Assembly (NCBI GenBank): GCA_008330645.1
Contig: VLTN01000040.1
Span: 186,001-250,000, forward strand
Direction of reading: 5' to 3'
Origin: Cafeteria roenbergensis
Taxonomy: Eukaryota > Sar > Bigyra > Bicosoecida > Cafeteriaceae
DNA length: 64,000 bases
The notes under the pieces are model-generated. The model saw nothing but the letters and a program-made list of their open reading frames with translations, was not told the origin of the DNA and did no database searches. Of the stretch, positions 28,954-41,218 are shown piece after piece. Both the position numbers and the translations under genes were made by a program. Position 1 is the stretch's first letter; the number at the start of each line of letters is the position of its first letter.

Positions 28954-29559
28954 ATGGCAGACGCAGCAGCCGCTGGGGCGCCTCCCGAGGACGACGCCGT
29001 GCCCATCAAGCAGGCGCTTGTGCTCATCAACACGTTCGTCACAGACACTACGTCCTTTCTGAACCGCTTCGCGGCCATGGCGGACGACCGCCTCCGCACT
29101 GTGGAGAAGCAAATCGTGGGGATTGAGAAATCCCTGCTTGTGCTCGAGGGCAAGCTCAACTCCGTCGAGGGCCTCACCAGCGCCGCCCCTGCGCCCAGCA
29201 CAGCTGCAGCACCCGCTGCCGCAGAAGTGCCGGCTGAGGCGCCGCCCGCGGCCCCTGCAGCACCAGCCGCACCCCCTGCCCCCGCGCAGGCGCCACCGGC
29301 CCCTGCCGGCGCGCCGCCCGCGCCCGCGCCAGCGCCGCCAGCTGAGGCCGAGCAGCCCGCAGCGGAGCCAGCACCCGCAGCGGTGATGACCGTGCGCGAG
29401 GACCCCGCCTACTCGACCTACTTCGCCATGCTGCGGATGCGGGTGCCAATGGGAGCGGTCAAGGTCAAGATGTCCTCGGAGGGCCACAACCCTGACCTGC
29501 TGGACACCCCAGACGCGCCGTCGCCGAACGCGTCTGCGCTGGCCGTCGTTCCAGAGTAG
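28954..29559 (+). CDS. WASHC3: WASH complex subunit 3 (CCDC53)
   Basis: 201 aa, single exon. The N-terminal helical region (VPIKQALVLINTFVTDTTSF and FLNRFAAMADDRL, followed by VEKQIVGIEKSLLVLEGKL) matches the coiled-coil core of CCDC53, including FLNRF and the LEGKL heptad end. A Pro/Ala-rich linker (about residues 70-140) leads to a conserved tail: YSTYFAMLRMRVPMGAVKVKM, then SSEGHNPDLLD, which is the hallmark VP..A...KM..EG.dPdlL motif. By family it is a structural subunit of the WASH complex, which activates Arp2/3 on endosomes. The length is normal for the family (about 190-200). Start fixed by the only upstream ATG in frame. Confidence 0.9.
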   Translation: MADAAAAGAPPEDDAVPIKQALVLINTFVTDTTSFLNRFAAMADDRLRTVEKQIVGIEKSLLVLEGKLNSVEGLTSAAPAPSTAAAPAAAEVPAEAPPAAPAAPAAPPAPAQAPPAPAGAPPAPAPAPPAEAEQPAAEPAPAAVMTVREDPAYSTYFAMLRMRVPMGAVKVKMSSEGHNPDLLDTPDAPSPNASALAVVPE

Positions 29560-30040
29560 GCAGGACTGCGGGTAGCGACGCCAAGCGCGGGGCTGGCTGG
29601 CTTTCCCTCTGGCTGGGGCTGCGGCGCTGGACCCGGAGTCGCGGGGACGGTGAGCCCGCCCCGGTCGCGGGACAGATGGCCGTCGGCATTCGCGCCCGTG
29701 CATGCGTGAATGTGTTTGTGTGTGCATGTGTGAAGGGGGCGAGAGCGCAAGCTGGCGCGGCCGCTCACACTGACGCTGCGGCGTCGAGAGACGCCGCCGC
29801 AGCTGCCCGAGCGCCCGCTTGCGAAATGGGGCGTCGAGCGTTTGTGGGCCGGCGCATCGCAAGCACAAGCAGTGGCAAACATGAAGGCGCGCCGAGCCGG
29901 AGATGGTTCGCGAGGGGGGCCTCTCGGCATGGGCGGCGCGGAGACGAGCCACGCGCGCCCGCTGAGCCACGCGCGGGGCCAGCGCGGTGGGGCCGCGTGA
30001 TCTGGCAGGGGGCGCGAGCGGATCTTGGCGGCGCATGCGC
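29560..30040. other. Convergent intergenic region with TG-rich tract
   Basis: 481 bp between the WASHC3 (+) and FHA/F-box (-) stops. A TG-rich stretch (GTGTTTGTGTGTGCATGTGTG) lies about 145-170 bp past the WASHC3 stop and may be a GU-rich 3'-processing element. No gene is seen. Confidence 0.6.
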
Positions 30041-33000
30041 TCAGTTGTCGTCATCCGCGGCCTCGGAGCCGTCGAGGTCGGCCGCGTCGTCTGACTTGCG
30101 GGACTCCTCCGCTGCCTTGAGCGACTCTGCGAAGCGCTCGCAGGCGGCCAGCGCCTGGTAGTCCTCGTCGTCGGGCTGGAGGCTCTTGAAGCAGTAGCGA
30201 GCAGCCCGGCGCACGTTCTCGAGGATGCGGAAGCGGGCGTGGTCCTTGTCCTGCTTGTGCCAGATCTCGACCTTGAGAGACTCGAGGTCCGGGCAGGCGA
30301 CGAGGGCCCGCGCGAGGTTTCTGATGGAGACCTCCTGGTTGCCGGCGAGGTTGAGCGAGACCAGCTTGGGGCAGGCGCGGGCAATGGCGGCAAAGCCGGC
30401 TCCAGAGATGCTCTCGCAGCCGCGGAGGGAGAGGTGGCGCAGGTCGGGGCACTTGGTGCAGAGGCTGCTGGGGGTGCCGACGAAGGCCTCGTCCGTGAGG
30501 CGGTGGCACCCGTCAAAGTTGGCCCTCTGCAGGCCGGGGCAGTGTTCTGCCAGCGCGTGGACGGCTCCATCGGTCATCTGGTGGATGCCTTCGAGGTCAA
30601 TGTATCGGAGGTTGGGCACGCAGGCCGGCAGAGCCATGAGGTTCGGCAGAGCGAGCTGCAGCATGCCGCCGAGGCGAAGGGCAGTGAGCTCGGGGCAGTA
30701 GCGCAGGATGATGATGAGGGCCATGGGGTTGATGTTCGCGCAGCCGTGAAGGTCGAGGGAGCGCACCGGAGAGGCGAAGGAGGCGGGCACGGGGTCCGAC
30801 ATGCGCTGGAGCGGGGTGGGGGGCAGCCACGTCGCGGTGCCGTTCACCGTGGGGCCATGCCGCTCTGTGATGGCCAGCGGCCGGGGCTGGGCAGTGGCGC
30901 CAAAGGCTGGCGCCGGGATCCAGGTGACGACGTCGGCCGGGGAGATGTCGTCCATGAGAGCCTTCTGGAGCGTTGCGATGGTTGCGGGGTGGCCTCTGAC
31001 GGCTCTGCTGGCCGCCTCCTCGGCGCGCTCGCTCGCGCTGCTGGCGGAGGTGGGGCGGGCCATTTCCTCCGCGACCGCTGCCTCTGCCGCTGCGAGGGGC
31101 GCCTGCCACGGCGAGACCCAGTTCGAGCGGGAAGCGATGTGCTCCTGCATCGCCGGAAGCGACATGTTGACGGCGGTGAAGAGGAAGTAAGGGTCGACGG
31201 CCTTGCCGCGCGAGTCCAGCATCGCAAAGGCGGAGCCGGGAGCCGCACCAAGCGACATGGTGGCGGGGCGCAGCGTGGTGAGTTTGGCCGCCTTGGCCAG
31301 GTCCTCCTCCTCCTCCGAGTCGTCCTCTTCCTCCTCCGAGTCGGCGCCATGCCCGGCCGAGCCGGCCCTGGGCGCCGCAGTGGCAGGAGCTTCGCGGCCG
31401 TCAATGGAGCCTGCGACGGCGGCGCCGCGGACGCTGTCCACTTCGCTGTCGGTATCCGGGGCGGAGGCGGCGGTGGGGGACTGCGGCTCCGTCGCGTCGT
31501 CGGCGCCGGACTCCCCGCGGGCTGCCGCGCCGCTGGGCAAGGCAGAGAGCTTCTCCGTTGCGACGTCGACGCTGCCCAGGGGCAGGCGGCTCAGGCGCAT
31601 GTCAAAGAAGCCGGAGCGACCCGGGACCTCCTGCGCCCGCAGGGCAGGGTCGTGGTCCTCGTTGTCGTTGGCCACATCCAGCGCATTCTGTGACGCCTCG
31701 TCGTCGGCCTGGCCAAGCGCCACGATGTCGCGGACGCGGCGGACAGGAATGCCTCGTGTGGTGGCCGCCGCAACCTTGAAGAGAGCCACAGGGCTCTTCG
31801 TGTCGCTGGAGGGGAAGCCTGGCCGGAGCGACTCGAGCTTGATCTCCGCCCACGCGGCGATGGCCGCCCGCGCCCGCAGGGAGGGGGCGGCGGTGACACG
31901 CGCGCTGAAGGTCTCCTTGTTGATCATGGGCTGCTCCACCCACACGGGGCCGACGCCGGGGATGCACGCGCCGGCTCCTGGCTTGGTGCTGTAGCCTCGC
32001 CTGAGCACTGCGCCGTCGGGGAGGTCCTCCGTGAGGGGGTCCCTCGGGGCCACGCGGGCATGCTCGCGGCCAGACTCCGCGAGCTCCCTCTGCCCGCTGT
32101 CGTAGGCCACGGCGACGTTTCGGGAGGTGAGCGCGACGGAGAGGCGGTCGTCGACGGGACCCCGAAGCGAACTGAGGTCGCGACGGATGGAGCTCAGCTG
32201 GCCGTAGGCTGGGGTGCCGGCGAAGGCGGACGCGTCGCGGATTGCCAGGGCCTCGGCGCGGGACATGGCCCGGAGCGTGCGATTGACGAAGAGGTTGAGG
32301 AAGGCATCGAGGAGGCGGCGGGGCTTCGGCTGGGTCTTGAAGAGCCAGCGTTGCGACGTGCTGGCCTCGATTGGGACGGGGTTGCTTGTGGCGCCCCGGC
32401 CGCTGTCGGCGAGGAAGTCGACGGCGTTCTCGGGGGTGGTGAGGTTGAACGGCATGGCCGCGTCCTTGCCAAGTGCGCCGGCGCGGCCGGCGGAGGCGGC
32501 GGGGCCGAGGGAGTGGCTGCGGCGGGAGGCCGGAAGAGCAGCCGCGGAGGCAGCCGCGCCTGCAGAGGCGGCGGCTGCGCCTGCGGCGGAACCGCCCGTC
32601 GCGGTGCCTGGAGCAGAGGCCTGGCGGCCCAGGCCGGCCTCCTCTGTATCCAGGGCCGTCTGGGCGGGGCTCAGGGCGCAGGGGTCGCTTGCGGGACCGT
32701 CGGGGGCGAAGGCCACACGGTGCGTGTCGGCGGGGCGGACGGACGGGTCCTCAGTCGCCACGGAGTAGGCATGGGGGCGCAGGCGGATGGGAAGCCCGAG
32801 GAACATGGCGAGGTGGCCGGCAGTAGCCCAGCGGCAGCGGGCGAGGGACAGGTGGTTGAGGCACCAGCGCGAGCGCGTGGCCACGTTGAGGAGGAGGCGG
32901 AACGGGGGCTCGTTGACGCCCGGGCAAAACGCCCCGATGCGGATGGTGCTCAAGACGCCGCTGGTCGTGACGGTGCTCTCCCAGCTGCGGGAGACGCATG

Positions 33001-34717
33001 CGCAGCTGAGGAGGTCTGGGAGGGAGAGGAAGGCCAGCGCGCGGCGGAGGACCCGGGTGGGGAGGGCGCTCAGCGACCTGGGAGCAGGGGCACATGCGTT
33101 GGCGGCGGAAGCTGCAGCGCCCCGCTGGAACGGCGACGATGACGACGCGCGTCCGTCGGCGCCCTGCGCAGATCCCTCCCGCGACAGGGCTGGGGTCCCC
33201 GCTCTGCTGGGGGTGCCGCGGTCGTCTTCGTGTGCCCCGGTCTCGAACGCGGCGTCTTCCACGCCGTGCTGCCCCGTGGCGTCGCCGTCGTCGTCCGTTG
33301 CCGACCGCGGGCCGGCGGCATCGGCATCGGATGCAACGCGGATGAGGCGGGGAGGGCCTCCGTCCGCGGAACCGACGTGGCTGAGGCTTGTCTGCGTGAG
33401 CTGCGTGTCCCCGGCAGCGGCAGCAGCGGCGGCAGAGCGGCTGGGCGCAAGAAGGCCAAGGCGGAACTGCCTGCCTGTGACGAGTGGCGCCGAGGCCGCT
33501 GCCGTCGGCGGCGAGGGCGAGGGGCTGCCCGCGGCACTGCTCCCGTCCGCGCCCTCGCCCTCAGCGGCGGCGGCTCCCTCCTCGTGCTTCATTCCCAGCT
33601 CCAGCGCCTGCTTAGCGGCTTGTGAGGAGGTTTCGGGAACGCTGCCTGTCATGGTCTTGAAGGCGTACAGGCTCGGAACGACTGGAGTGTGATGGAGCAG
33701 CGGCATGCCTGTGACGGACACCTCCAGAACCTGCACAGCGTAGCGCGCCTGCGTGTCGTACAGCATCTCGACCACGTCTCCAGAGTACAGTCTGCAGAAC
33801 TTGGCCTGCTGCACGCGCGCGTGCTTTCGCCTCGCAAACGACACGATGCGGAAGGTGTTCTTCCCGGTCTGCGAGGCGAGCAGCGACCGCACAGCACGCA
33901 CCAACGCGTAGAGCACACAGCAGGTGTCGCAGTGGACTCAAGGCGCGGAGAGGGGGCAATGGAGCCTCCTTGCGTTGGCGAAGGCGCTGTCGAGCCCTTC
34001 GAACTGGCCCACCACCCGGCGAGCTCTCGCCCCAAGCATCCACGCTGTCCCCACGGGGCTTGGGGCGCTGCACGGACGGGCCAAGCGCGTGCCAGTGGCA
34101 CCTGCCACGAGCCAGCAGGCGCGACGCGAGAGGAGGAGCACGGCCGCGAAAGCATGGAGCGAAAAAGCTGCACCACTCGCGCTCACGTTGTGGGCCAACA
34201 GCAAAGCCCGGCCATGCAGGTCATAGTTGACGGATATGCAAAGGTGCCGCCTGGAAATGTGCTGATTGTCCAGGGCATGGGCGTCGTTCCGGCCGATGGT
34301 GACGCTTGCGTTCACGGGAACGTCATCTGCGGCTCGGCAAGCGGCGGCGGCGAGGTGGCAAGTTTGCTCCGGGCAGCGGGATCGGGTCCCCCGCGCCCGC
34401 TGGCGCGCCCTGCCGTCCGCCTGGGGCGCAATCGCTCCCGCTCTGGCCCGCGGCGAGCACGCCTGCCGCGATGGCAGTCTTGGGGGCAAGCGGCGGGGCC
34501 TGGCGGACCTGCGGCAGGCTGCGTTCTCACAGATGGACTCTTGCCCCTCGCCGTAGAGAGGAACAACGATGAAGCGCGTCTGCTGCCTGGGGCCTGCTGC
34601 CGCGGCATCGTCGTCAGCAGCAGCGGCCATTGTGGCAGGCCGCTTTGCCTTGAGCTCGTTCGCGCTGCTGCTTCTGGGCCTCTTGGTGCGCGCTGGGCCG
34701 ACGGACGACTCCGACAT
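30041..34717 (-). CDS. FHA / F-box / leucine-rich-repeat protein
   Basis: Model complement(join(30041..33868, 34187..34326, 34531..34717)), 1384 aa; both junctions keep phase (1 and 0) and together rebuild one FHA domain. FHA (about residues 50-160): RFIVVPLYGEGQESIY, VTIGRNDAHALDNQHISRRH (GR, then SRRH in place of SxxH), AHNTGKNTFRI across the second junction, and YSGDVVEMLYD. F-box (about 372-415): LSALPTRVLRRALAFLSL followed by DLLSCACVSRSWES. C-terminal LRRs (about 1135-1320) are AMN1/FBXL-like: LDLHGCANI, YIDLEGIHQMTDGAV, ANFDGCHRLTDEAF and LSLRGCESISGAGF. FHA domains bind phosphothreonine peptides, F-boxes bind Skp1 in SCF ligases, and LRRs bind substrate. Long Ser/Ala/Glu-rich linkers separate them. 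A phospho-dependent SCF receptor is inferred. I know of no standard family with this order. Confidence 0.85.
33869..34186 (-). other. Intron inside the FHA domain
   Basis: 318-nt phase-0 intron, donor GTGAGC after the codon pair for His-Asn, acceptor CAG before Thr-Gly-Lys-Asn. It splits the FHA domain between its beta strands. The frame runs open through the donor into the intron, so unspliced RNA would give a truncated FHA-only product. Confidence 0.8.
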
Positions 34718-35135
34718 GCACTGGGCAGAGGCCGATTCGAGCTGTGCCGAGCCAAGGACGCTCTAGCGCCTGCTCAAGCCAAGCCCAACACGCAGGCTCC
34801 GGCAGCAAGCGCGACCGGGGTGGTCGCACCGAGGGTGGCGCGGGGCGCGAGCGCGATCGACGCCCGGGCTGGCCGACTGTGGCCTCGTCAAGCGCCGCAG
34901 GCTCGCTTCCGAACTGCTCTGTCGAGCAAACGCCCCACACTCGGGCGCGTGCACGCAGTGTGCGCCTTGCGCGCGCCGCAAGCCGTGCATTCGCCTTCCC
35001 GTTGCTCGAGGCACGCCACTCAAATGTTGCCGCGCTCCCAGGGCGCCGCCGGCCACGCGCCTCGCGCCGCGCGGCTCCGCGCACCGGGCGGCCTGCGGAG
35101 GCCGGCCGTTGCCCAGCAAACGCCCCAGCCGCGCG
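34718..35135. promoter_or_regulatory. Intergenic region, ATP23 3' end to FHA/F-box start
   Basis: 418 bp between two minus-strand genes. It should hold the FHA/F-box promoter and the ATP23 3' UTR. No other gene or motif is seen. Confidence 0.45.
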
Positions 35136-37320
<2,185 letters not shown>

Positions 37321-37579
37321 GCGACCTCGGCGCCGCGGCACGCCCGCACAGCGCCTTGAGCGCACCCCCGGTGTTTGTCAACACCACTTGGGCCAGGATG
37401 CTGCTGGCTCGCGCACACACCCACAATGCATGATGCCATCGCTGGCCGCCTGCGAGTCAGACGCCTGCGTAGCTCTGCCGAGTGCAGGCCTCGCGCTGCG
37501 CTTCGCTGCAAGCGCCATCGCCTCGCGCGCACCTGCGCCAGCAGGGCAGGGCGGGGCGGGTGCTCCGGGGTGTGCCGCG

Positions 37580-38572
37580 ATGGCGGCTGCCGTCACTGAC
37601 GAGCTGGCTCTGGAAAACTTGGAGCGGCAAATCGATGAGCTCGAGGCGCTCGAGCTTGTCCTTGGCGACGGGGAGGGCGCGGCAACGTTGGAGATTACGG
37701 CACCGCGCGCCGTAGAGCGGGCGAGGACGGCGCTTGCCGCTGGGGCGGGCGCATCGTTCGAGGCCGTGGGCGAGATTGCCTTGAAAGTCGCAGTTGGCAC
37801 CAGCACCTTGTTCGTGAGCATGCCAAGCGCGTACCCTTCACACGCCCCACTGGAGCTCTCCTGCAGCGCAGACAGCCCATCCAAGACCGAGCGCTTGTTG
37901 GAGGTTGCTCGGCAGGCCACAGAGGAGGCGGGGGAGGGTGCGGAATCCGCCCTGGCGGCAATCCAGGCCTTCGCCGACGCCGCCCAGGCCTGTGACGAGG
38001 AGGACGGCGGCCCAGCAGCCGCGTCTGACAGCGCGTGCGAGGCAGGCGGTTCGGGGGGTGCGGCGCGGGCCGCTGCGGCTGCTGCAGCTGTGAAAGCACC
38101 CCTCCGGCTCGCGGGGCCAGGGGAGGGGTGGCTGGATATCTCGCCGGGCGATCTTGAGGACAGCGGGCTGCCTGCCGCCGCGCGCGTGTGGCGCGGGCCC
38201 GAGCTGTTGGACAGGAAATCCGTGTTTCAGGCCTTTGCCATGCAAGCCACGTGCCGCGCGGACGCGGCGGGTCTGGTCCGACTGCTCCTGCGCGACCGGC
38301 GAGTGGCCAAGGCCACCCACAACATGATGGCGTACCGGGTGGTGCGAGCGGAGGACGGGCTGGTGCTGTCGGACAACGACGAGGACGGCGAGAGCGGGGC
38401 AGGGGCGCGGATGAGCCACCTGCTGGAGCTCATGGGGGTGGACAACGCCGTTGTTGTGGTCAGCCGCTGGTTTGGTGGCGTCCTGCTGGGGCCGAAGCGG
38501 TTCGCGCACATCAGCAACTGCACGCGTGAGGCGCTGGAGCAGGCCGGCCTGTTCCGCAAGCCTTCGGCCTGA
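37580..38572 (+). CDS. IMPACT: IMPACT / YIH1 homologue (RWD + UPF0029)
   Basis: 330 aa, single exon, start MAAAVTDELA. The N-terminus is an RWD domain: NLERQIDELEALELVLGDG and VSMPSAYPSHAPLEL. The C-terminal UPF0029/Impact domain (about residues 205-325) has DRKSVFQAFAMQATCRADA, ATHNMMAYRVV, LSDNDEDGESGAG and VVVVSRWFGGVLLGPKRF. By family it binds GCN1 through the RWD domain and thereby restrains GCN2, easing eIF2alpha phosphorylation under amino-acid stress. The linker is Ala-rich. Length is close to the animal protein. Downstream of H3 on the same strand, with a 259-bp gap. Confidence 0.93.
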   Translation: MAAAVTDELALENLERQIDELEALELVLGDGEGAATLEITAPRAVERARTALAAGAGASFEAVGEIALKVAVGTSTLFVSMPSAYPSHAPLELSCSADSPSKTERLLEVARQATEEAGEGAESALAAIQAFADAAQACDEEDGGPAAASDSACEAGGSGGAARAAAAAAAVKAPLRLAGPGEGWLDISPGDLEDSGLPAAARVWRGPELLDRKSVFQAFAMQATCRADAAGLVRLLLRDRRVAKATHNMMAYRVVRAEDGLVLSDNDEDGESGAGARMSHLLELMGVDNAVVVVSRWFGGVLLGPKRFAHISNCTREALEQAGLFRKPSA

Positions 38573-38908
38573 CGGCCGGCTGCGGATGTGCGCGCAAACC
38601 ATGAATGGGCCTGCCCGCTTGTGCGCGCATGCGCATGCGTGTGCGTGTGGGTGTGGCTGTGGGTTGTGAGTACTGGCGCGCCCTACACCAGTCTTTGGTC
38701 CAATTGCCGGCACGCTGGGCATCGTTTGCACCCCGTCGCGGCAGCAACATCCAATTGTTGCGGCTCTGCATTGGCACCAGCGCCTCGCCCGCGGCACGGC
38801 CACTCGGCGAGCACGCATCCGTACCCCCGCGCAGGCCGCGGACGGTGCGGCCCTGCGATAGGGACCGCTCGAGCTGCAGGCGGGCGACGAGTGCGGGCCG
38901 GTGCGGAA
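38573..38908. promoter_or_regulatory. Intergenic region, IMPACT to SPT3
   Basis: 336 bp. About 55-100 bp past the IMPACT stop is a TG-rich stretch (GCGTGTGCGTGTGGGTGTGG), possibly a 3'-processing element. The rest should hold the SPT3 promoter; no motif is recognised. Confidence 0.5.
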
Positions 38909-40780
38909 ATGGCAGCCAGGCGCCCGGCTCGCAAGCAAGTGCCAGCGAGCCCGTCGGCGCCCACTCAGTCGCCAGCCTTGGCAATGCTCATGGCCGCGCG
39001 CGGACTTGGGCCCCAGCCCAGCGGCGCGGGGGCGTCGAGCCGCGCCAAGCGGCCGCGCTCGCCTGGGTCCGACGGCAGCACGTCGGACACATCCTGGGCG
39101 GACCCTGGCACGCTGGACTTGGCTGACGGGTCGGACTGCGACGAAGAGGGCCCTGCTGACATCGTTGAGGAGGTGGCACGCGCTCGAGCCGCCAAGGCCA
39201 AACGCAGGCGCCGGCAGCTCGCGGGCGGCCCCTACGTGACAGGGGACGCGCCGCTCAGCTCCGAGAACCGGGCTCTGCACACGGCTGTCAAGGCAATGAT
39301 GTTCGCGTTTGGCGATAGCAGCAGCCCCTCGGACGCGGCTGCGGCTCTGCTTCTGAGAGACGCGCTCTTCGTCGCGCGCGAGGCCCTCCGCCAGCTGCGC
39401 ACGCTGACTGGCCGCGCTAGCGTCACCCTCCGCGACTTCGAGGCAGGCATGCCCCTCACCATGCGTGCCTACCTGCGCTGGCGCCTCATGCGCTCAGCGG
39501 CAGGAGGCGACCGGGGGGCTGCGCGGCAGGGCGCGACAGGCACGTCGATTGACCAGCGAAGCGGTCCATTCGACTTCGGCTCTGCTGGTGCCGCCCCTGT
39601 AGCCGGGGACGGCGGCGGCTACGGCGACAGCGGAAAGGAGAACGAGGACCTCAACGATGTCAGTGACGACGACGTGGACGACGTGGACGACGTGGACGAT
39701 GATGACGAAGTGGACGACGACGTGGACGACGATGACGACGACATCACGGAGAGAGCAGTGGCCAGCCTCGAGGGCACAGACGTGGCGGATGTGCCGGTGG
39801 AGGCAGATGCCGCCTGCATTCCCTCCGACCCGTGGCTGGCGTTCCAGCGTCGCTTGCGGCTGCTCGGGAGTCGCTCGGCGCTGTTTCAGGCCGACGAGTA
39901 CCCTCTGTTCGTCCGATGCCGCAAGGCATTCTTCCTGCGCGGGGCCGACTGCAAGACAGAGTTCCGAGAGGCAGTCGCCGGGGCGGCGGCGTCGCCACAG
40001 CGGGGCCTCCGAGAGGCGGCGACTGCGACGGACGCTTCAGGACGGGGCGGCGACGCGAGTGAGACGTCGCTGCCAGCGGAATCCACCGGCTCAAGCCAAG
40101 GCGAGTCGGCCGCGCCGGCCGCGGAAGCAGCGGCTGGGCCCGTCAGGCTGGCGCAGGGTGCGCTCGCCGCGGCTGCCTACGTCGGCTTCGACCGCGTGGC
40201 AGCGATTGTGGAGCAGGCAGCCATGCACCCCTCCGCTGCTGAGGGCGTCGCTCGCGATCAAGAGGCCGTCAGCGAACGGTCAGCCCTCCGCCAGCGGTTT
40301 GGCGCCGTGCGAATGCTCGCCGACGCGGCGCTGCCGCTGGCGGCCTACAAGGCGGCCGTGGCGACGGAGCCGTCTGCGCTGGCCGAGCTGCGGTCGGCGC
40401 AGCTGGCGAAAGGGCGCAGAGAGGCCGGGGTGTCGCGGGCCGCGGCGGCAGCGTGGCAGGCGGAGGAGGACCACCGAGCCTCCATCGGAGCGGCCGTTGC
40501 CGCGTTGGAGGCGGATGCTGCGGCTGCGGCGGCGTGTGGCGCTGCCATCGTCGTTCCGCACGACGCCGCGGACGGGCAGCGGGTCGCGTCAGCGGCAGCT
40601 GCTCCAAGCGCTGCGACTGCGACTGCGACTGCGGCGGCTGTTGCTCCCATCCCCCAGGACGCGTCTTCGTGCCCGGCCGCCGGCGCCGCCCTTCCCGAGG
40701 CCCTGCCGCCCCCGTCGAGCTCGCGGGCAGCTGGGGGGCGGCGCCGGCGCCGGCCCGTCTCCGGGATGAACGGGGTCTAG
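38909..40780 (+). CDS. SUPT3H: SPT3 (SUPT3H), SAGA/TFIID histone-fold subunit
   Basis: 623 aa, single exon, start MAARRPARK. The N-terminal histone fold of the TAF13/SPT3 type is seen around residues 115-195: VKAMMFAFGDSSSPS, LLLRDALFVAREALRQLRTL, ASVTLRDFEAGMPLTMRAYLR and WRLMR. After an Asp/Val-rich run comes the SPT3-specific signature ADEYPLFVRCRKAFFLRG (compare EYxxWxxCRxASF of yeast SPT3), then the second, TAF11-like fold beginning ALAAAAYVGFDRVAAIVEQA. SPT3 has both histone folds in one chain and contacts TBP within SAGA. The protein is longer than yeast SPT3 (337 aa) because of Ala-rich, acidic and C-terminal extensions. The second fold is diverged, hence moderate certainty. Confidence 0.8.
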   Translation: MAARRPARKQVPASPSAPTQSPALAMLMAARGLGPQPSGAGASSRAKRPRSPGSDGSTSDTSWADPGTLDLADGSDCDEEGPADIVEEVARARAAKAKRRRRQLAGGPYVTGDAPLSSENRALHTAVKAMMFAFGDSSSPSDAAAALLLRDALFVAREALRQLRTLTGRASVTLRDFEAGMPLTMRAYLRWRLMRSAAGGDRGAARQGATGTSIDQRSGPFDFGSAGAAPVAGDGGGYGDSGKENEDLNDVSDDDVDDVDDVDDDDEVDDDVDDDDDDITERAVASLEGTDVADVPVEADAACIPSDPWLAFQRRLRLLGSRSALFQADEYPLFVRCRKAFFLRGADCKTEFREAVAGAAASPQRGLREAATATDASGRGGDASETSLPAESTGSSQGESAAPAAEAAAGPVRLAQGALAAAAYVGFDRVAAIVEQAAMHPSAAEGVARDQEAVSERSALRQRFGAVRMLADAALPLAAYKAAVATEPSALAELRSAQLAKGRREAGVSRAAAAAWQAEEDHRASIGAAVAALEADAAAAAACGAAIVVPHDAADGQRVASAAAAPSAATATATAAAVAPIPQDASSCPAAGAALPEALPPPSSSRAAGGRRRRRPVSGMNGV

Positions 40781-41218
40781 AAGCCCGGCGACGAACCGTG
40801 GCTTGCGGTTTCGCGGCGCGATGCAGCCCCGGCGAGCGCGCGAGAGTGCTGTCCAGTGCCCTCGTGTTGGGGGGGGGGGGAGGGCAGGGATGTTTGATGC
40901 CAAGGCTGTTGTCTGGGGCGAGTGTTGCAGTGCCAGCGCAGCAAGAGCCGCTGCGATGGAGGGCGTGAGCGGGCGCGGGGCGCAGAATCCCAGAGAGCAA
41001 GTCCACGGGCAGCGCTTTGGGCGTCGCGCGAACGGAGATGGGGGGCTGCATTCGTCGTCGAGAGTGGGCTCAGCGGGTGACCGTGCGCGCGCCCCTTGCA
41101 AATCCTACCGCGCGCTCGTCAGCGTGCGGCCGGGGCAGAGACTCGCTGCTGTTGCGCGCGCGAGCAAGGCTAGCACTCGCGCTCGAGCCGGCCACGCAGA
41201 CGCACGACGCAGAGCCAT
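40781..41218. other. Convergent intergenic region
   Basis: 438 bp between the SPT3 (+) and J-domain (-) stops. It holds a run of 12 G at 40869-40880. No gene is seen. Confidence 0.6.
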
